Shown here piece after piece: positions 26,485 to 35,113 of a stretch of DNA of 64,000 bases; within the stretch, counting starts at the first letter, position 1, and each line of letters opens with the position of its first letter. The position numbers were made by a program, and so were the translations under genes. Origin of the DNA: Dyadobacter endophyticus (GTDB lineage Bacteria > Bacteroidota > Bacteroidia > Cytophagales > Spirosomataceae); contig NZ_BMIA01000004.1 in the NCBI RefSeq assembly GCF_014641595.1, positions 248,001 through 312,000 of the forward strand, read 5' to 3'. The notes beneath the pieces were generated by a model. That model was not told the origin of the DNA. It saw only the letters and a program-made list of their open reading frames with translations, and did not search any database.

Positions 26485-28821
26485 ATGTATCGCTGCTATT
26501 GCCGGTTCTTTCTGATTTTATTAATAGTTGCAGGCCATTGGGGTGTACATGCGCAGGGTTTCTTGCCGGAACAGTACAATTTGAAATGGCCGAGCCAGAG
26601 TGGAAATTCTGGCGAATCGATGCCTTGCGGCGGGGGCGATGTGGGGTTGAATGTATGGGTGGAGCAGGGCGATTTGCTGTTCTATGTTTCGCGCAGCGGC
26701 GTTTTTGATGAAAACAATGTAGTGCCAAAGCTCGGACGCGTGCGTGTGCGACTTTCGCCGAGTCCGTTCGAAGCGGGCGGCAGTTTTCAGCAGGAGTTGA
26801 AATTGAACGAGGGTTATGTTGAAGTAACCGGCAAAAAAGGCAAGCTGAACGTCATTATCAAGGTTTGGATAGATGTTTTCAAACCCGTGATCCACGTTGA
26901 TATCAATGGCAGCAGCCCCGTTTCCGCACAGGCCTGGTATGAAAGCTGGCGGACGGTTCCCGGCGAGTTGAAAGGCAATGCACGAAGCGCCAGCTCTTAT
27001 AAATGGGCAAAACCTGGCATCGCCGTTTTTCCCGACAGCGTCCGGTATGAAAACAACGGCGTGCTATTTTACCACCGGAACCGCGATTCAACGGTTTTTG
27101 ATGCCATTGTAAGTCAGCAAAAACTGGAAGACGTCAAATCGAAGCTTTGGAACCCGCTGAAAAACCTGACTTACGGCGGCTGGATGGCGGGCACCGGCAT
27201 GGTCGCCGACAAGGTAATATCGGGCGGCAAGTATGCCGATACGCCTTTCACCGGGTTCGGATTGAAAAGCAAATCCCCATCCCGGAACGTTAAACTGAAT
27301 ATTTACCTGCATACCGATCAGCAGAAGGACTTTGCTGTTTGGAAGAAGGGGCTTTTTGAAATTGTTGCCAAAGCGGAACCGACGGAGTGGGTTAAAACGC
27401 TTGAATGGTGGAAGCAATACTGGCAGCGAAGTTATATTGCATTGAATGCCAGCAACAAAGATAGCGCCTCGCCGGTATGGCAGGTGGGACGTAACTATCA
27501 GCTTTTCCGCTACATGCTCGGATGCAATGCATATGGTACCTATCCGACCAAATTCAACGGTGGGCTCTTTACTTATGACCCGGTTTTTGTGGATAGTTCA
27601 TATCATTTTACAGCCGATCACCGAAATTGGGGAGGTGGCATTTTTACCGCGCAAAACCAACGGCTCGTTTATTGGCCGATGCTCAAAAGCGGTGATTTTG
27701 AGATGATGAAGCCGCAGTTTGAATTTTATCTGCGGATTTTAGGCAATGCAGAAATCCGTACACAGCACTATTGGGGACACAAAGGGGCGTCGTTTACGGA
27801 ACAAATCGAGAATTTCGGCCTGCCCAACTATGCCGAATATGGTTCCAAACGGCCTGCTGGCTATGATCCGGGATTGGAATACAACAAATGGCTGGAATAT
27901 CTTTGGGATACTTCGCTGGAATTTTGTTTGATGATCCTCGACCAGCAGCATTTTACCGGAACAGACATTACGCGGTACCTTCCATTGATCGAAAGCTGTG
28001 TCGTGTTTTTCGACGAGCATTACCAATACCTGGCCGCCCAACGCGGCGCGGCGAAACTTGATCAGAACGGGCATTTGGTTCTGTTCCCTGGAAGCGCCGC
28101 TGAAACTTATAAAATGGCCTATAATTCCGTGACGACGGTTGCGGGTTTAAAAATCGTGCTCGAAAGGATGGTAGCATTACCCTCGCAATATGGCAGTGAG
28201 GCGCAGCGCACGCACTGGAAGGAGATACTGAGGCGCGTTCCGCCGCTGAGCTTCCGCGAAATGCAAGGCCACCGGACAATCGCTCCCGCACAAGCGTGGG
28301 AGCGTATCCAAAACACTGAAATTCCGCAATTGTACCCAGTTTTTCCCTACGGCATTTACGGCATCGGTCAGCCTGATCTTGAAACGGCTGTCAATACCTG
28401 GAAATACGACACCGAAGCGATCAAAAACCGCAACCACACCAGCTGGCACCAGGATAATATCTTCTGCGCCCGACTGGGGCTTACGGAAGAAGCTGCCGCA
28501 TTGACCATTAAAAAGCTGCAAAACTCCGGCCGCCGCTTCCCCGCATTCTGGGGTCCCGGCCACGACTGGGTACCCGACCATAATTGGGGCGGCTCCGGGA
28601 TGATCGGCTTGCAGGAAATGCTCATGCAGACCCATGCTGATTCGATCTACATTCTGCCCACCTGGCCAGACGACTGGGATGTGCAATTTAAGCTCCACGC
28701 ACCGCTGAATACGGTCGTCGAAGGAGAGTGGAAAGGAGGTAAAATGGTGAACCTGAAAGTGACGCCGGAGAATCGAAGAAATGACGTAATTTGTTCTAAA
28801 TGTGTGGCTAATCGCTTTTAA
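26485..28821 (+). CDS. DUF5703-type GH95/GH65-like glycoside hydrolase
   Basis: 778 residues with a signal peptide (ending GVHAQ). The N-terminal beta-sandwich (YNLKWPSQSGNSGESMPCGG, then GDVGLNVWVEQGDLLFYVSR) matches the DUF5703 N-domain. An (alpha/alpha)6 catalytic region follows (RYMLGCNAYGTYPTKFNGGL, HRNWGGGIFTAQNQRLVYWP, FPGSAAETYKMAYN, TSWHQDNIFCARLGL) and a C-terminal beta domain ends the chain. The layout resembles GH95 fucosidase/galactosidase-like and GH65 enzymes. It is last in this PUL, followed by an inverted repeat. Substrate unknown; a deoxy or neutral sugar on pectin side chains is inferred. Confidence 0.8.
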   Translation: MYRCYCRFFLILLIVAGHWGVHAQGFLPEQYNLKWPSQSGNSGESMPCGGGDVGLNVWVEQGDLLFYVSRSGVFDENNVVPKLGRVRVRLSPSPFEAGGSFQQELKLNEGYVEVTGKKGKLNVIIKVWIDVFKPVIHVDINGSSPVSAQAWYESWRTVPGELKGNARSASSYKWAKPGIAVFPDSVRYENNGVLFYHRNRDSTVFDAIVSQQKLEDVKSKLWNPLKNLTYGGWMAGTGMVADKVISGGKYADTPFTGFGLKSKSPSRNVKLNIYLHTDQQKDFAVWKKGLFEIVAKAEPTEWVKTLEWWKQYWQRSYIALNASNKDSASPVWQVGRNYQLFRYMLGCNAYGTYPTKFNGGLFTYDPVFVDSSYHFTADHRNWGGGIFTAQNQRLVYWPMLKSGDFEMMKPQFEFYLRILGNAEIRTQHYWGHKGASFTEQIENFGLPNYAEYGSKRPAGYDPGLEYNKWLEYLWDTSLEFCLMILDQQHFTGTDITRYLPLIESCVVFFDEHYQYLAAQRGAAKLDQNGHLVLFPGSAAETYKMAYNSVTTVAGLKIVLERMVALPSQYGSEAQRTHWKEILRRVPPLSFREMQGHRTIAPAQAWERIQNTEIPQLYPVFPYGIYGIGQPDLETAVNTWKYDTEAIKNRNHTSWHQDNIFCARLGLTEEAAALTIKKLQNSGRRFPAFWGPGHDWVPDHNWGGSGMIGLQEMLMQTHADSIYILPTWPDDWDVQFKLHAPLNTVVEGEWKGGKMVNLKVTPENRRNDVICSKCVANRF

Positions 28822-28840
28822 ACGATTGTAAACGTTTAAA
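28817..28840. promoter_or_regulatory. Inverted repeat at the end of the first PUL (LacI-like core)
   Basis: TTTAAACG (28817-28824) pairs with CGTTTAAA (28833-28840), straddling the stop codon. Inside it TAAACGTTTA (28829-28838) is a perfect palindrome of the type bound by LacI-family repressors. No LacI gene is in the window, so it could equally be a 3' hairpin. Confidence 0.35.
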
Positions 28841-29190
28841 TAAAGTTAGAGTCTTGACATGGTTTTTAAATAGTGCTAGTTTTGGCGGTTAGTCTACTGG
28901 GCTGTTTAATTTATGTGGTTGTTGCAGCGATTAAGCACGGATTCCAGAATGTTCAGGAAAGGAACATTGTAACCGTTTTTGCAGATTGTTTGGCAATTTG
29001 TTCTGCACTAAAATTATTTGCTTGTCTTTTGATCGGACGGTCTGTACGGGATAAAATTGCACCCTAGCTAGTATATCACATAAATAAATTAATATTTTTC
29101 CATCTATTTTTAGCTTTGTTTTCGATTGTTTTTCTTTTCTTTGTTTTAATAATAAGAATGGTTTAACAAGTTCATAACAAGGCTTCCGGA
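28841..29190. other. AT-rich intergenic region and leader of the FGGY kinase
   Basis: Roughly 350 nt, very AT-rich toward the kinase. It contains TATTTTTC at 29093-29100, close to the -7 consensus TAnnTTTG, but without a clear TTTG at -33. It also holds the 18-mer shared with the DeoR leader (29096-29113). A GTG-started 64-codon frame at 28873-29067 is not convincing as a gene. Confidence 0.5.
29096..29113 (+). promoter_or_regulatory. 18-nt element shared with the DeoR gene leader
   Basis: TTTTCCATCTATTTTTAG occurs here and, identically, at 49636-49653 just before the DeoR regulator. It overlaps a -7-like TATTTTTC. An exact 18-mer in two leaders 20 kb apart suggests a common promoter/operator, possibly the binding site of that DeoR protein. 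Confidence 0.45.
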
Positions 29191-30702
29191 ATGTTGAACG
29201 GCCCATTTGTTCTGGCGATCGATCAGGGTACGAGCAGTACTAAATCCGTCATTTTTAATAAAAAAGGAGAGGTTGTGGCGCGGGGCAGCGAACCGTTGCG
29301 TACCATGTACCTCGATGGCGGCTTTGTGGAACAGGATCCGCAGGAAATTTATGAGAATGTATTGACGTCGGTTGCGAAATGCATTGCGGATTTTACGGCA
29401 AAAGAGGGACGTATAGAGGACATCCGTTCGTGCGGAATTTCCAATCAGCGGGAGACATTCGTGCTGTGGGATAATGACGGAAAGCCACTGCATAATGCGG
29501 TAGTCTGGCAATGCAAGCGATCGACAGCGGTTTGCGAGGAATTGCGGGTTGCGGGATTGGAAGGAATGATCCGGCAAAAAACCGGCCTGCTGGCCGATCC
29601 GTATTTTTCCGGCTCGAAGGTAATCTGGTTGAATCTTCATCATGAAGGTGTCAGGAAAGCTATTTCAGACGGCGACGCGTTTTTTGGCACGATTGATACC
29701 TGGCTGCTTTACAAGCTGACTAATGGAGGTGCTTACCTCACTGATCATACGAATGCGTCGCGCACGCTTTTCTTTAACCTCGAAACACGCTCCTGGGACG
29801 AGGAATTGATCCGGTCGTTTGGACTGGATGGCTTGCATTTGCCTGATATCCAGTCGTCGTCCTCGCATTTCGGCGAGACTGACTTTGGTGGTTTGTTATC
29901 AGCATCCATACCGGTCACAGCGATGATCGGCGATTCGCATGCGGCTGCATTTGGGGAAGGTTGCTTCTTCCCGGGTATTGCGAAGGCTACATTAGGAACC
30001 GGGTCTTCGATTTTAATGAATATCGGCCCCGAGCCGAAAGCGTCTCATCAGGGAATGGTGACGACGATCGGGTGGAGTGCGGGCGATCGGGTAGAATATG
30101 CGCTGGAAGGCGTGATTGTGACCTGCGGAGCGACGATCGAGTGGCTTAAAACACATCTCGGATTGTTCAGTGACATCCGGGAGACGGAATCCATGGCGCT
30201 TTCCGTGAAAGATAGCGGCGGCGTTTACCTTATTCCGGCATTCAGCGGACTTGGTGCGCCGCATTGGGACATGAACCGCAAAGCGTCGATTACCGGCCTG
30301 ACATTTAATTCAAATAAAAACCATATCGTACGCGCTGCGCTGGAATCCATTCCATTTCAGATCAAAGATGTGATCGTGGCCATGGAAACTGATACGGGGA
30401 TCGCATTGCAGGAATTGAAAATTGACGGAGGGTTAACCTCCAATAATTTCGTCGTACAGATGCTTGCGGATTTACTGGAAAAACCGGTCGTTAACCTCGG
30501 ATTTCCGGAAGTATCGGCACTGGGCGCAGCATATCTTTCGGGTTTATATTCAGGTGTTTATCCTGATATCGACTATTTGCAGAAATTAAACGCAGGGCAT
30601 TTGTCTGTCGCGCCCAATGCTGCCAACGATGCGGTAAAAACGGTCTATCGCGGTTGGCAGGAAGCCGTGGGCTCTGTTCCGCAAGTTTATATAACACATT
30701 GA
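29191..30702 (+). CDS. FGGY-family sugar kinase (glycerol/pentulose kinase-like)
   Basis: 503 residues, the normal FGGY length. It has the N-terminal phosphate loop LAIDQGTSSTKSVIFN, the substrate region GISNQRETFVLWD and VVWQCKRSTA, a second nucleotide motif GTGSSILMN and the C-terminal signature IDGGLTSNNFVVQMLADLL. Closest in pattern to glycerol kinase and to apulose/xylulose-type kinases. In this setting, next to an apiosidase-like gene and with an isomerase and split transketolase in the same window, it is a good candidate D-apulose kinase; substrate is inferred. A 2-nt gap to the next gene indicates an operon. Confidence 0.85.
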   Translation: MLNGPFVLAIDQGTSSTKSVIFNKKGEVVARGSEPLRTMYLDGGFVEQDPQEIYENVLTSVAKCIADFTAKEGRIEDIRSCGISNQRETFVLWDNDGKPLHNAVVWQCKRSTAVCEELRVAGLEGMIRQKTGLLADPYFSGSKVIWLNLHHEGVRKAISDGDAFFGTIDTWLLYKLTNGGAYLTDHTNASRTLFFNLETRSWDEELIRSFGLDGLHLPDIQSSSSHFGETDFGGLLSASIPVTAMIGDSHAAAFGEGCFFPGIAKATLGTGSSILMNIGPEPKASHQGMVTTIGWSAGDRVEYALEGVIVTCGATIEWLKTHLGLFSDIRETESMALSVKDSGGVYLIPAFSGLGAPHWDMNRKASITGLTFNSNKNHIVRAALESIPFQIKDVIVAMETDTGIALQELKIDGGLTSNNFVVQMLADLLEKPVVNLGFPEVSALGAAYLSGLYSGVYPDIDYLQKLNAGHLSVAPNAANDAVKTVYRGWQEAVGSVPQVYITH

Positions 30703-30704
30703 AC

Positions 30705-32303
30705 ATGAAGTTTTTTTATCTGTTTTTTGCTTTTTTTTGGTGTATTCTTAGTGCTTCCGGCCAGGATGGTGTGGAGCGCCCCGTGGAGCGGTGGGAGCGG
30801 TTTGAAGTGACGCTGCCAGGACCGCGAACCGGAAATCCTTTCGCTGACGTGAATCTGTCGGCCGAGTTTTCAAATGGTACGGAAAAGGTAAAAGTGGCGG
30901 GCTTTTATGATGGCAGTGGCCAGTATAAGGTGCGGTTTATGCCTCAAAAAACAGGCAAATGGAAGTATCTAACGACCAGCAACAGCAAATCACTCAACGG
31001 CAAAAAAGGGACTTTCACTTGTGTGGAGCCAGGGAAGGATAACCACGGACCGGTTCAAGTGGCTGACACGTATCATTTTAAATATGCGGATGGCAAACGC
31101 TACTATCCGTTCGGTACAACGCTGTATGCCTGGACGCACCAGCCCGAAGGTTTGGAAGAAATTACGCTTAAAACGCTGGCGAATGCACCCTTCAATAAGG
31201 TCAGGATGTGTGTTTTTCCGAAATATTACTCGCATGTGGAGAATGAGCCTCCGTACTATCCCTATGTAAAAACGTCGGAAAAGAAGGATGCGAAAGGTAA
31301 AATCAAATTTCAATGGGATTATTCGCGTTTTGAGCCAGCTTTTTTTCAACACCTCGAAGATCGGATTGACGATCTGAAAAAGCTGGGTATCGAAGCGGAT
31401 GTGATCGTTTTTCATCCTTACGATAAGGGTCATTGGGGATTTGATAGTCTTGGTAAGGAGAACGACCTTAAATATATTCAATACCTGACGGCCCGCTTGG
31501 CATCATTCCGCAATGTATGGTGGTCGATGGCCAATGAGTTTGATTACGTCAAAACGAAGCCGCGCGCCGATTGGGACGTTTATACGAAGGCCGTCGTGGA
31601 TGCAGATCCATATGGCCACCTTTGCTCGATCCATAACGGTAGCGTTTACTACGACAACTGGAAGTCGGAATTTACGCATGTCAGTATTCAGAATGGTTCG
31701 GCAGTGGAGGACTTTGGCAGGGCGACGCTGCTAAGAGATGTGTTCTTCAAGCCCATGGTTTACGACGAAGTGTGTTATGAAGGCGATTTGCAGCAGCGCT
31801 GGGGCCATTTGAGCGGAGAGGAAATGACCGAAGCATTCTGGCAGGGCGTGATCGCGGGTACGTATGTAACGCATGGGGAGACGTATCAAAACGAGGGCGA
31901 CACTATTTTTTGGGCCAAAGGCGGCCGCCTGATTGGCAGTAGTCCGGCACGGATTGGTTTTTTGAGAAAGATACTGGAAGAGGCGCCCGGTCCGCTGGAA
32001 TTATCGGATCCGTGGAAAGACCATCACACGTCGCGTGCTGACAGCAGTTATTACCTGGTGTATTTGGGTAAAAATATGCAGCCTGAATGGCAATTCAGCC
32101 TTCCGCGCAAGGGCGGGCCGAGAGCAGGGAGGAAGTTTAAGGTAGAAGTAATCGACACCTGGAATATGACGGTCGATGTGCGACCAGAGGTTTTCGAGAT
32201 CGCCGAAACAAGTGATTACCGCATTTATGACAAGAAAAGAACATCGATCCGCTTGCCTGTGACGCCGTACCTAGCGCTCCGGATCAAAGAATACCGGGAA
32301 TGA
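30705..32303 (+). CDS. DUF5060/DUF4038/DUF5605 glycoside hydrolase, apiosidase-like
   Basis: 532 residues from the ATG at 30705, which begins a signal peptide (MKFFYLFFAFFWCILSASGQ). An N-terminal DUF5060 beta domain (about 25-110) is followed by a DUF4038 TIM barrel (about 120-420) and a C-terminal DUF5605 beta domain. Candidate catalytic acids are Glu278 in WWSMANEFD and Glu355 or Glu359 in VYDEVCYEG, following the clan GH-A pattern. DUF4038 includes the GH140 apiosidases, so removal of apiose-linked side chains is plausible. It is cotranscribed with the FGGY kinase and followed by a strong terminator. Confidence 0.82.
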   Translation: MKFFYLFFAFFWCILSASGQDGVERPVERWERFEVTLPGPRTGNPFADVNLSAEFSNGTEKVKVAGFYDGSGQYKVRFMPQKTGKWKYLTTSNSKSLNGKKGTFTCVEPGKDNHGPVQVADTYHFKYADGKRYYPFGTTLYAWTHQPEGLEEITLKTLANAPFNKVRMCVFPKYYSHVENEPPYYPYVKTSEKKDAKGKIKFQWDYSRFEPAFFQHLEDRIDDLKKLGIEADVIVFHPYDKGHWGFDSLGKENDLKYIQYLTARLASFRNVWWSMANEFDYVKTKPRADWDVYTKAVVDADPYGHLCSIHNGSVYYDNWKSEFTHVSIQNGSAVEDFGRATLLRDVFFKPMVYDEVCYEGDLQQRWGHLSGEEMTEAFWQGVIAGTYVTHGETYQNEGDTIFWAKGGRLIGSSPARIGFLRKILEEAPGPLELSDPWKDHHTSRADSSYYLVYLGKNMQPEWQFSLPRKGGPRAGRKFKVEVIDTWNMTVDVRPEVFEIAETSDYRIYDKKRTSIRLPVTPYLALRIKEYRE

Positions 32304-32341
32304 CAAAGACTTTGATTGGTTAACATAGATAGTAAAGGATT

Positions 32342-32372
32342 AAAAAGACCGGGCGATGTCCGGTCTTTTTTT
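32342..32372 (+). terminator. Rho-independent terminator
   Basis: AAAAAGACCGG (32342-32352) pairs with CCGGTCTTTTT (32360-32370), with a 7-nt loop and a continuing T-run. It ends the FGGY kinase/apiosidase-like operon. Confidence 0.9.
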
Positions 32373-32380
32373 GGTTTGTC

Positions 32381-32448
32381 TTTGTGAAATTATTCTATTT
32401 AGTTAAATTTCGAAATAATTAGAATATAAACGAAAGGTTTTTTCGTTT
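32381..32448 (+). promoter_or_regulatory. Promoter with operator-like block for the racemase/BASS operon
   Basis: TTTG at 32381-32384 and TAAATTTC at 32404-32411 are 19 nt apart, matching the Bacteroidota -33/-7 arrangement. The block 32404-32436 is identical at 28 of 33 positions to 37942-37974 upstream of the second SusC. An 8-bp dyad, AAACGAAA (32428-32435) and TTTCGTTT (32441-32448), overlaps its end, where a repressor would block initiation. Confidence 0.6.
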
Positions 32449-32491
32449 CACTCCGCTACAAGGTCCACAATTGATTTCCGAAAGCTCATTC

Positions 32492-33160
32492 ATGAAACCA
32501 GTAACATTAGGATTGATTCACACCTCGGCCACGCTCGTGCCGATCTTTCAGCAACTATGCAGTGAGTACCTGCCGGGCGTAAATGTGTTCAATATCGTCG
32601 ACGATAGTCTGATCAAGGATGTCATCGCGAAAGGGAAACTTGTGCCGGCAACGGCCCGCCGGGTTGTCGATTATGTGGCCTCGGCCGAGGCGGCGGGTGC
32701 GGACCATATTCTGGTAACATGCTCCTCCATCGGAAGAGCTGTGGAGGCCGCTGCCGCACTTTCGTCGGTGCCGGTGCTCCGTGTTGATCAGCCTATGGCG
32801 GATCTGGCCGTTGCAACAGGAAAGAAAATAGGCGTGGTGGCGACATTGCCCACTACGCTGGAACCGACCGCCGATCTGGTAACGCGTCGTGCCCGGGTTG
32901 CGGGAAAGGAAAGTGAATTGACCACCAGGCTCTGCGAGGGTGCTTTCGACGCGCTGATGGGCGGAAATCCGGGTTTGCACGATCAGATGGTCGCGCAAGC
33001 GTTACGCGAGTTATCTGCGCAAGTGGATGTGATCCTGCTCGCGCAGGCGTCGATGGCGCGTGTTGTGGACGCGCTGTCGGAGGCGGAGAAAACGGTTCCG
33101 ATTATAGCTAGCCCGCCGGAAGCGGTACGTTACCTGGCTTCGGTTATTAACCCATTATAA
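32492..33160 (+). CDS. Asp/Glu/hydantoin racemase-superfamily protein
   Basis: 222 residues from the ATG at 32492; an ATG 7 codons upstream is less likely because the fold begins at KPVTLGLIHTSATLVP. The first catalytic-type cysteine is present (Cys77 in ILVTCSSIGRAVE). The position of the second cysteine reads LLAQASMARV, so the two-cysteine racemase mechanism is probably absent. Superfamily members with one cysteine include decarboxylases and isomerases of small carboxylic acids. It overlaps the BASS transporter gene as TAATG, implying a shared carboxylate-type substrate. Confidence 0.8.
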   Translation: MKPVTLGLIHTSATLVPIFQQLCSEYLPGVNVFNIVDDSLIKDVIAKGKLVPATARRVVDYVASAEAAGADHILVTCSSIGRAVEAAAALSSVPVLRVDQPMADLAVATGKKIGVVATLPTTLEPTADLVTRRARVAGKESELTTRLCEGAFDALMGGNPGLHDQMVAQALRELSAQVDVILLAQASMARVVDALSEAEKTVPIIASPPEAVRYLASVINPL

Positions 33161-34467
33161 TGATGCTGATATTTAGGAAAATATGTCTTGCATTGGCCTC
33201 GTTTGGCCTCGCATTACTGGCTTTCGCATGGTTAACACAGGCTGATGAGCTGTTCAGGGCAGTCGCGCTGGGTACGGCAGTCGCCTCGGCTATCGGCATG
33301 GGCGCAGTCCCGTTTTTGCAAGGGTATCAATACACGGCCTGGATCGCTGCTGCGGTAGTGGCCGGCATGACATATCCGCAATCTTTGCTGCATGTGGGAG
33401 ATTTTGATCTGCGAAATAAGTGGCTGATACTTATCGTGGTGCAATTTGTCATGTTCGGAATGGGCATACAGATGAGCCTGCGTGATTTCTCGGAGCTTGC
33501 TACCTCGGGTAAAGGAGTTCTCGTTGGCCTGTGCAGTCATTTCACCATCATGCCCCTTACCGGTTTTGCATTGACTAAGGTCTTTCATTTCGACCCTGAA
33601 ATTGCAGCGGGGGTCATCCTTCTAGGTTCTTGTTCGAGCGGATTGGCTTCCAATGTGATGGTTTACATTGCGAGAGCGAACCTCGTGCTTTCCGTGGCCG
33701 TAACCGCTATGACGACTCTCGCCGCTCCATTTTTGACCCCGTTCCTCATGAAAATTCTCGCGGGAACGCTCATTCAGATCCGGTTTCTGGATATGATGAT
33801 GGAGATCATCAAGATCGTCATTGTGCCCATAGGCGCCGCATTGATCCACGACTTTATGAAAACTTCGACGCCTCATGGAAAAAGAAACGTTTATAGCGTA
33901 GCGTTAGTGTCTTTGATGTGGCTGGGATCGCTGACTTTCGGCTTGTGGTCGTGGTTGGCCGAAGCGGTTTCCGAACCTGCATTGCAATCGCTGGAAGTGC
34001 TGTCATTCTTCGCTGGTGCTGTGCTGGTAGGCTTGGTGTATCATTTAGCCACATTATCATTCAAAAAACTTGACCGGTATATGCCTTACGTTTCTATGTT
34101 CGGTATTATTTATTTCACCACCGTAACCACCGCGGCCGGTCGCGACAATCTTTTGCAAGTCGGGTTTTTGCTCTTTTTCGTGTCGGTTGTGCATAATTCG
34201 GCCGGGTATTTTTTTGGGTATTGGCTAAGCCGACTGTTGGGCCTGGATAAACCCTCGGCGCGTACAATGGCATTTGAGGTGGGGTTGCAAAATGGCGGAA
34301 TGGCCTCGGGCCTGGCAGGGGCGATGGGGAAATTGGGGACGGTCGGGCTCGCCGCGGCTGTATTTAGTCCCTGGATGAATATTTCAGGGTCAATATTGGC
34401 GAATTACTGGCGGCGGAACGAGATAAGCCGGGGGGAGGAGATTCAGGAGATCTCCATCACGCCATAG
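33160..34467 (+). CDS. BASS-family (bile acid:Na+ symporter-like) transporter
   Basis: 435 residues, about 10 hydrophobic helices. The bile-acid symporter family pattern is visible in FGMGIQMSLRDF, VILLGSCSSGLASNVMVYIA and MAFEVGLQNGGMASGLA. BASS proteins move organic anions such as bile acids, pantothenate or keto acids with sodium. Start overlap with the racemase-like gene suggests import (or export) of a small organic acid handled by that enzyme. It is about 100 residues longer than typical members because of an N-terminal helical extension. Its last 25 nt overlap the convergent DUF5615 gene. Confidence 0.85.
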   Translation: MMLIFRKICLALASFGLALLAFAWLTQADELFRAVALGTAVASAIGMGAVPFLQGYQYTAWIAAAVVAGMTYPQSLLHVGDFDLRNKWLILIVVQFVMFGMGIQMSLRDFSELATSGKGVLVGLCSHFTIMPLTGFALTKVFHFDPEIAAGVILLGSCSSGLASNVMVYIARANLVLSVAVTAMTTLAAPFLTPFLMKILAGTLIQIRFLDMMMEIIKIVIVPIGAALIHDFMKTSTPHGKRNVYSVALVSLMWLGSLTFGLWSWLAEAVSEPALQSLEVLSFFAGAVLVGLVYHLATLSFKKLDRYMPYVSMFGIIYFTTVTTAAGRDNLLQVGFLLFFVSVVHNSAGYFFGYWLSRLLGLDKPSARTMAFEVGLQNGGMASGLAGAMGKLGTVGLAAAVFSPWMNISGSILANYWRRNEISRGEEIQEISITP

Positions 34468-34778
34468 ATTTCAGATTTGTTAAACTTTGAGATTTCCCCC
34501 AGCCTATTTTGCAATAAGGTCACTACGGACTCTGTGGAGCAGTTTCCGGTTTTTAAAAGGATGACTTTTGGGGGAAATGAGAGTACGTTGGCCAAGCCTT
34601 TAAAGTCCGCATCAAAGGTTACAATAATGTAACTTCTGGCCTTGGCGTATTCCCAAATGGTGCGGTCTGTGGAGGCGTATCTCAGTGGCGTTTGACTAAC
34701 ATGAATGCAATCGGGCAATGAGGCTTTTAACTTTTTGACGATTCGGTAAGATATGTTCTCGTCAAAAAGAAATTTCAT
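34443..34778 (-). CDS. DUF5615 PIN-like protein, putative toxin
   Basis: 111 residues beginning MKFLFDENISYRIVKKL, the conserved start of the DUF5615 PIN-like family. IIVTFDADF supplies further acidic residues. PIN-like proteins are usually RNases in type II toxin-antitoxin pairs. The start overlaps the DUF433 stop by 4 nt (ATGA), the usual arrangement. The pair is more AT-rich than the neighbouring metabolic genes, which hints at horizontal gain. Confidence 0.85.
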   Translation of the reverse strand: MKFLFDENISYRIVKKLKASLPDCIHVSQTPLRYASTDRTIWEYAKARSYIIVTFDADFKGLANVLSFPPKVILLKTGNCSTESVVTLLQNRLGEISKFNKSEIYGVMEIS

Positions 34779-35008
34779 GTTGCTGTGATCAGAATTTTAG
34801 AATTTTCTTCCCCGTTTTCCGCGAATTCCAGGGCAGCAAGAATATCTTCACGGGTGATTGGTGGAAAGTCTTCGATGATTTGCTCATATGTCATTTCGCT
34901 CGCTAGCCAACCCAGTATGTCACGTACAGCTATTCTCGTACCTTTAATACAAGGTTTTCCAAACCTTATTTCAGGATTAATGCTGATCCGTTCCTGCCAG
35001 TGCTGCAT
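34775..35008 (-). CDS. DUF433 protein, putative antitoxin
   Basis: 77 residues with the DUF433 pattern: ISINPEIRFGKPCIKGTRIA, then VRDILGWLASEMTYEQIIEDF. This fold has a winged-helix-like DNA-binding part and is regularly paired with DUF5615 proteins. It is the first gene of the pair and should bind both the toxin and its own promoter. The 105 nt upstream hold no other gene. Confidence 0.85.
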   Translation of the reverse strand: MQHWQERISINPEIRFGKPCIKGTRIAVRDILGWLASEMTYEQIIEDFPPITREDILAALEFAENGEENSKILITAT

Positions 35009-35113
35009 GATTTTGAAAGATTGATTTTAATAAAGATACGAAGTTAATAGGAGGTTTGGAGTGCTATTTATCAACCACTATATATGGATCAGCAGAAGGA
35101 ATGCTCTGACTTA

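Noticed and set aside
28873..29067. 64-codon plus-strand frame with one membrane-like stretch between DUF5703 and the FGGY kinase
   Set aside because: It starts at GTG in an AT-rich leader, has no recognisable relatives and overlaps probable regulatory DNA.
29191..30702. Housekeeping glycerol kinase
   Set aside because: Not fully excluded, but no glycerol facilitator or dehydrogenase is nearby and it is cotranscribed with an apiosidase-like gene.
34443..35008. VapBC pair of the classical type
   Set aside because: The motifs fit DUF5615 (PIN-like) and DUF433 instead of classical VapC and VapB.
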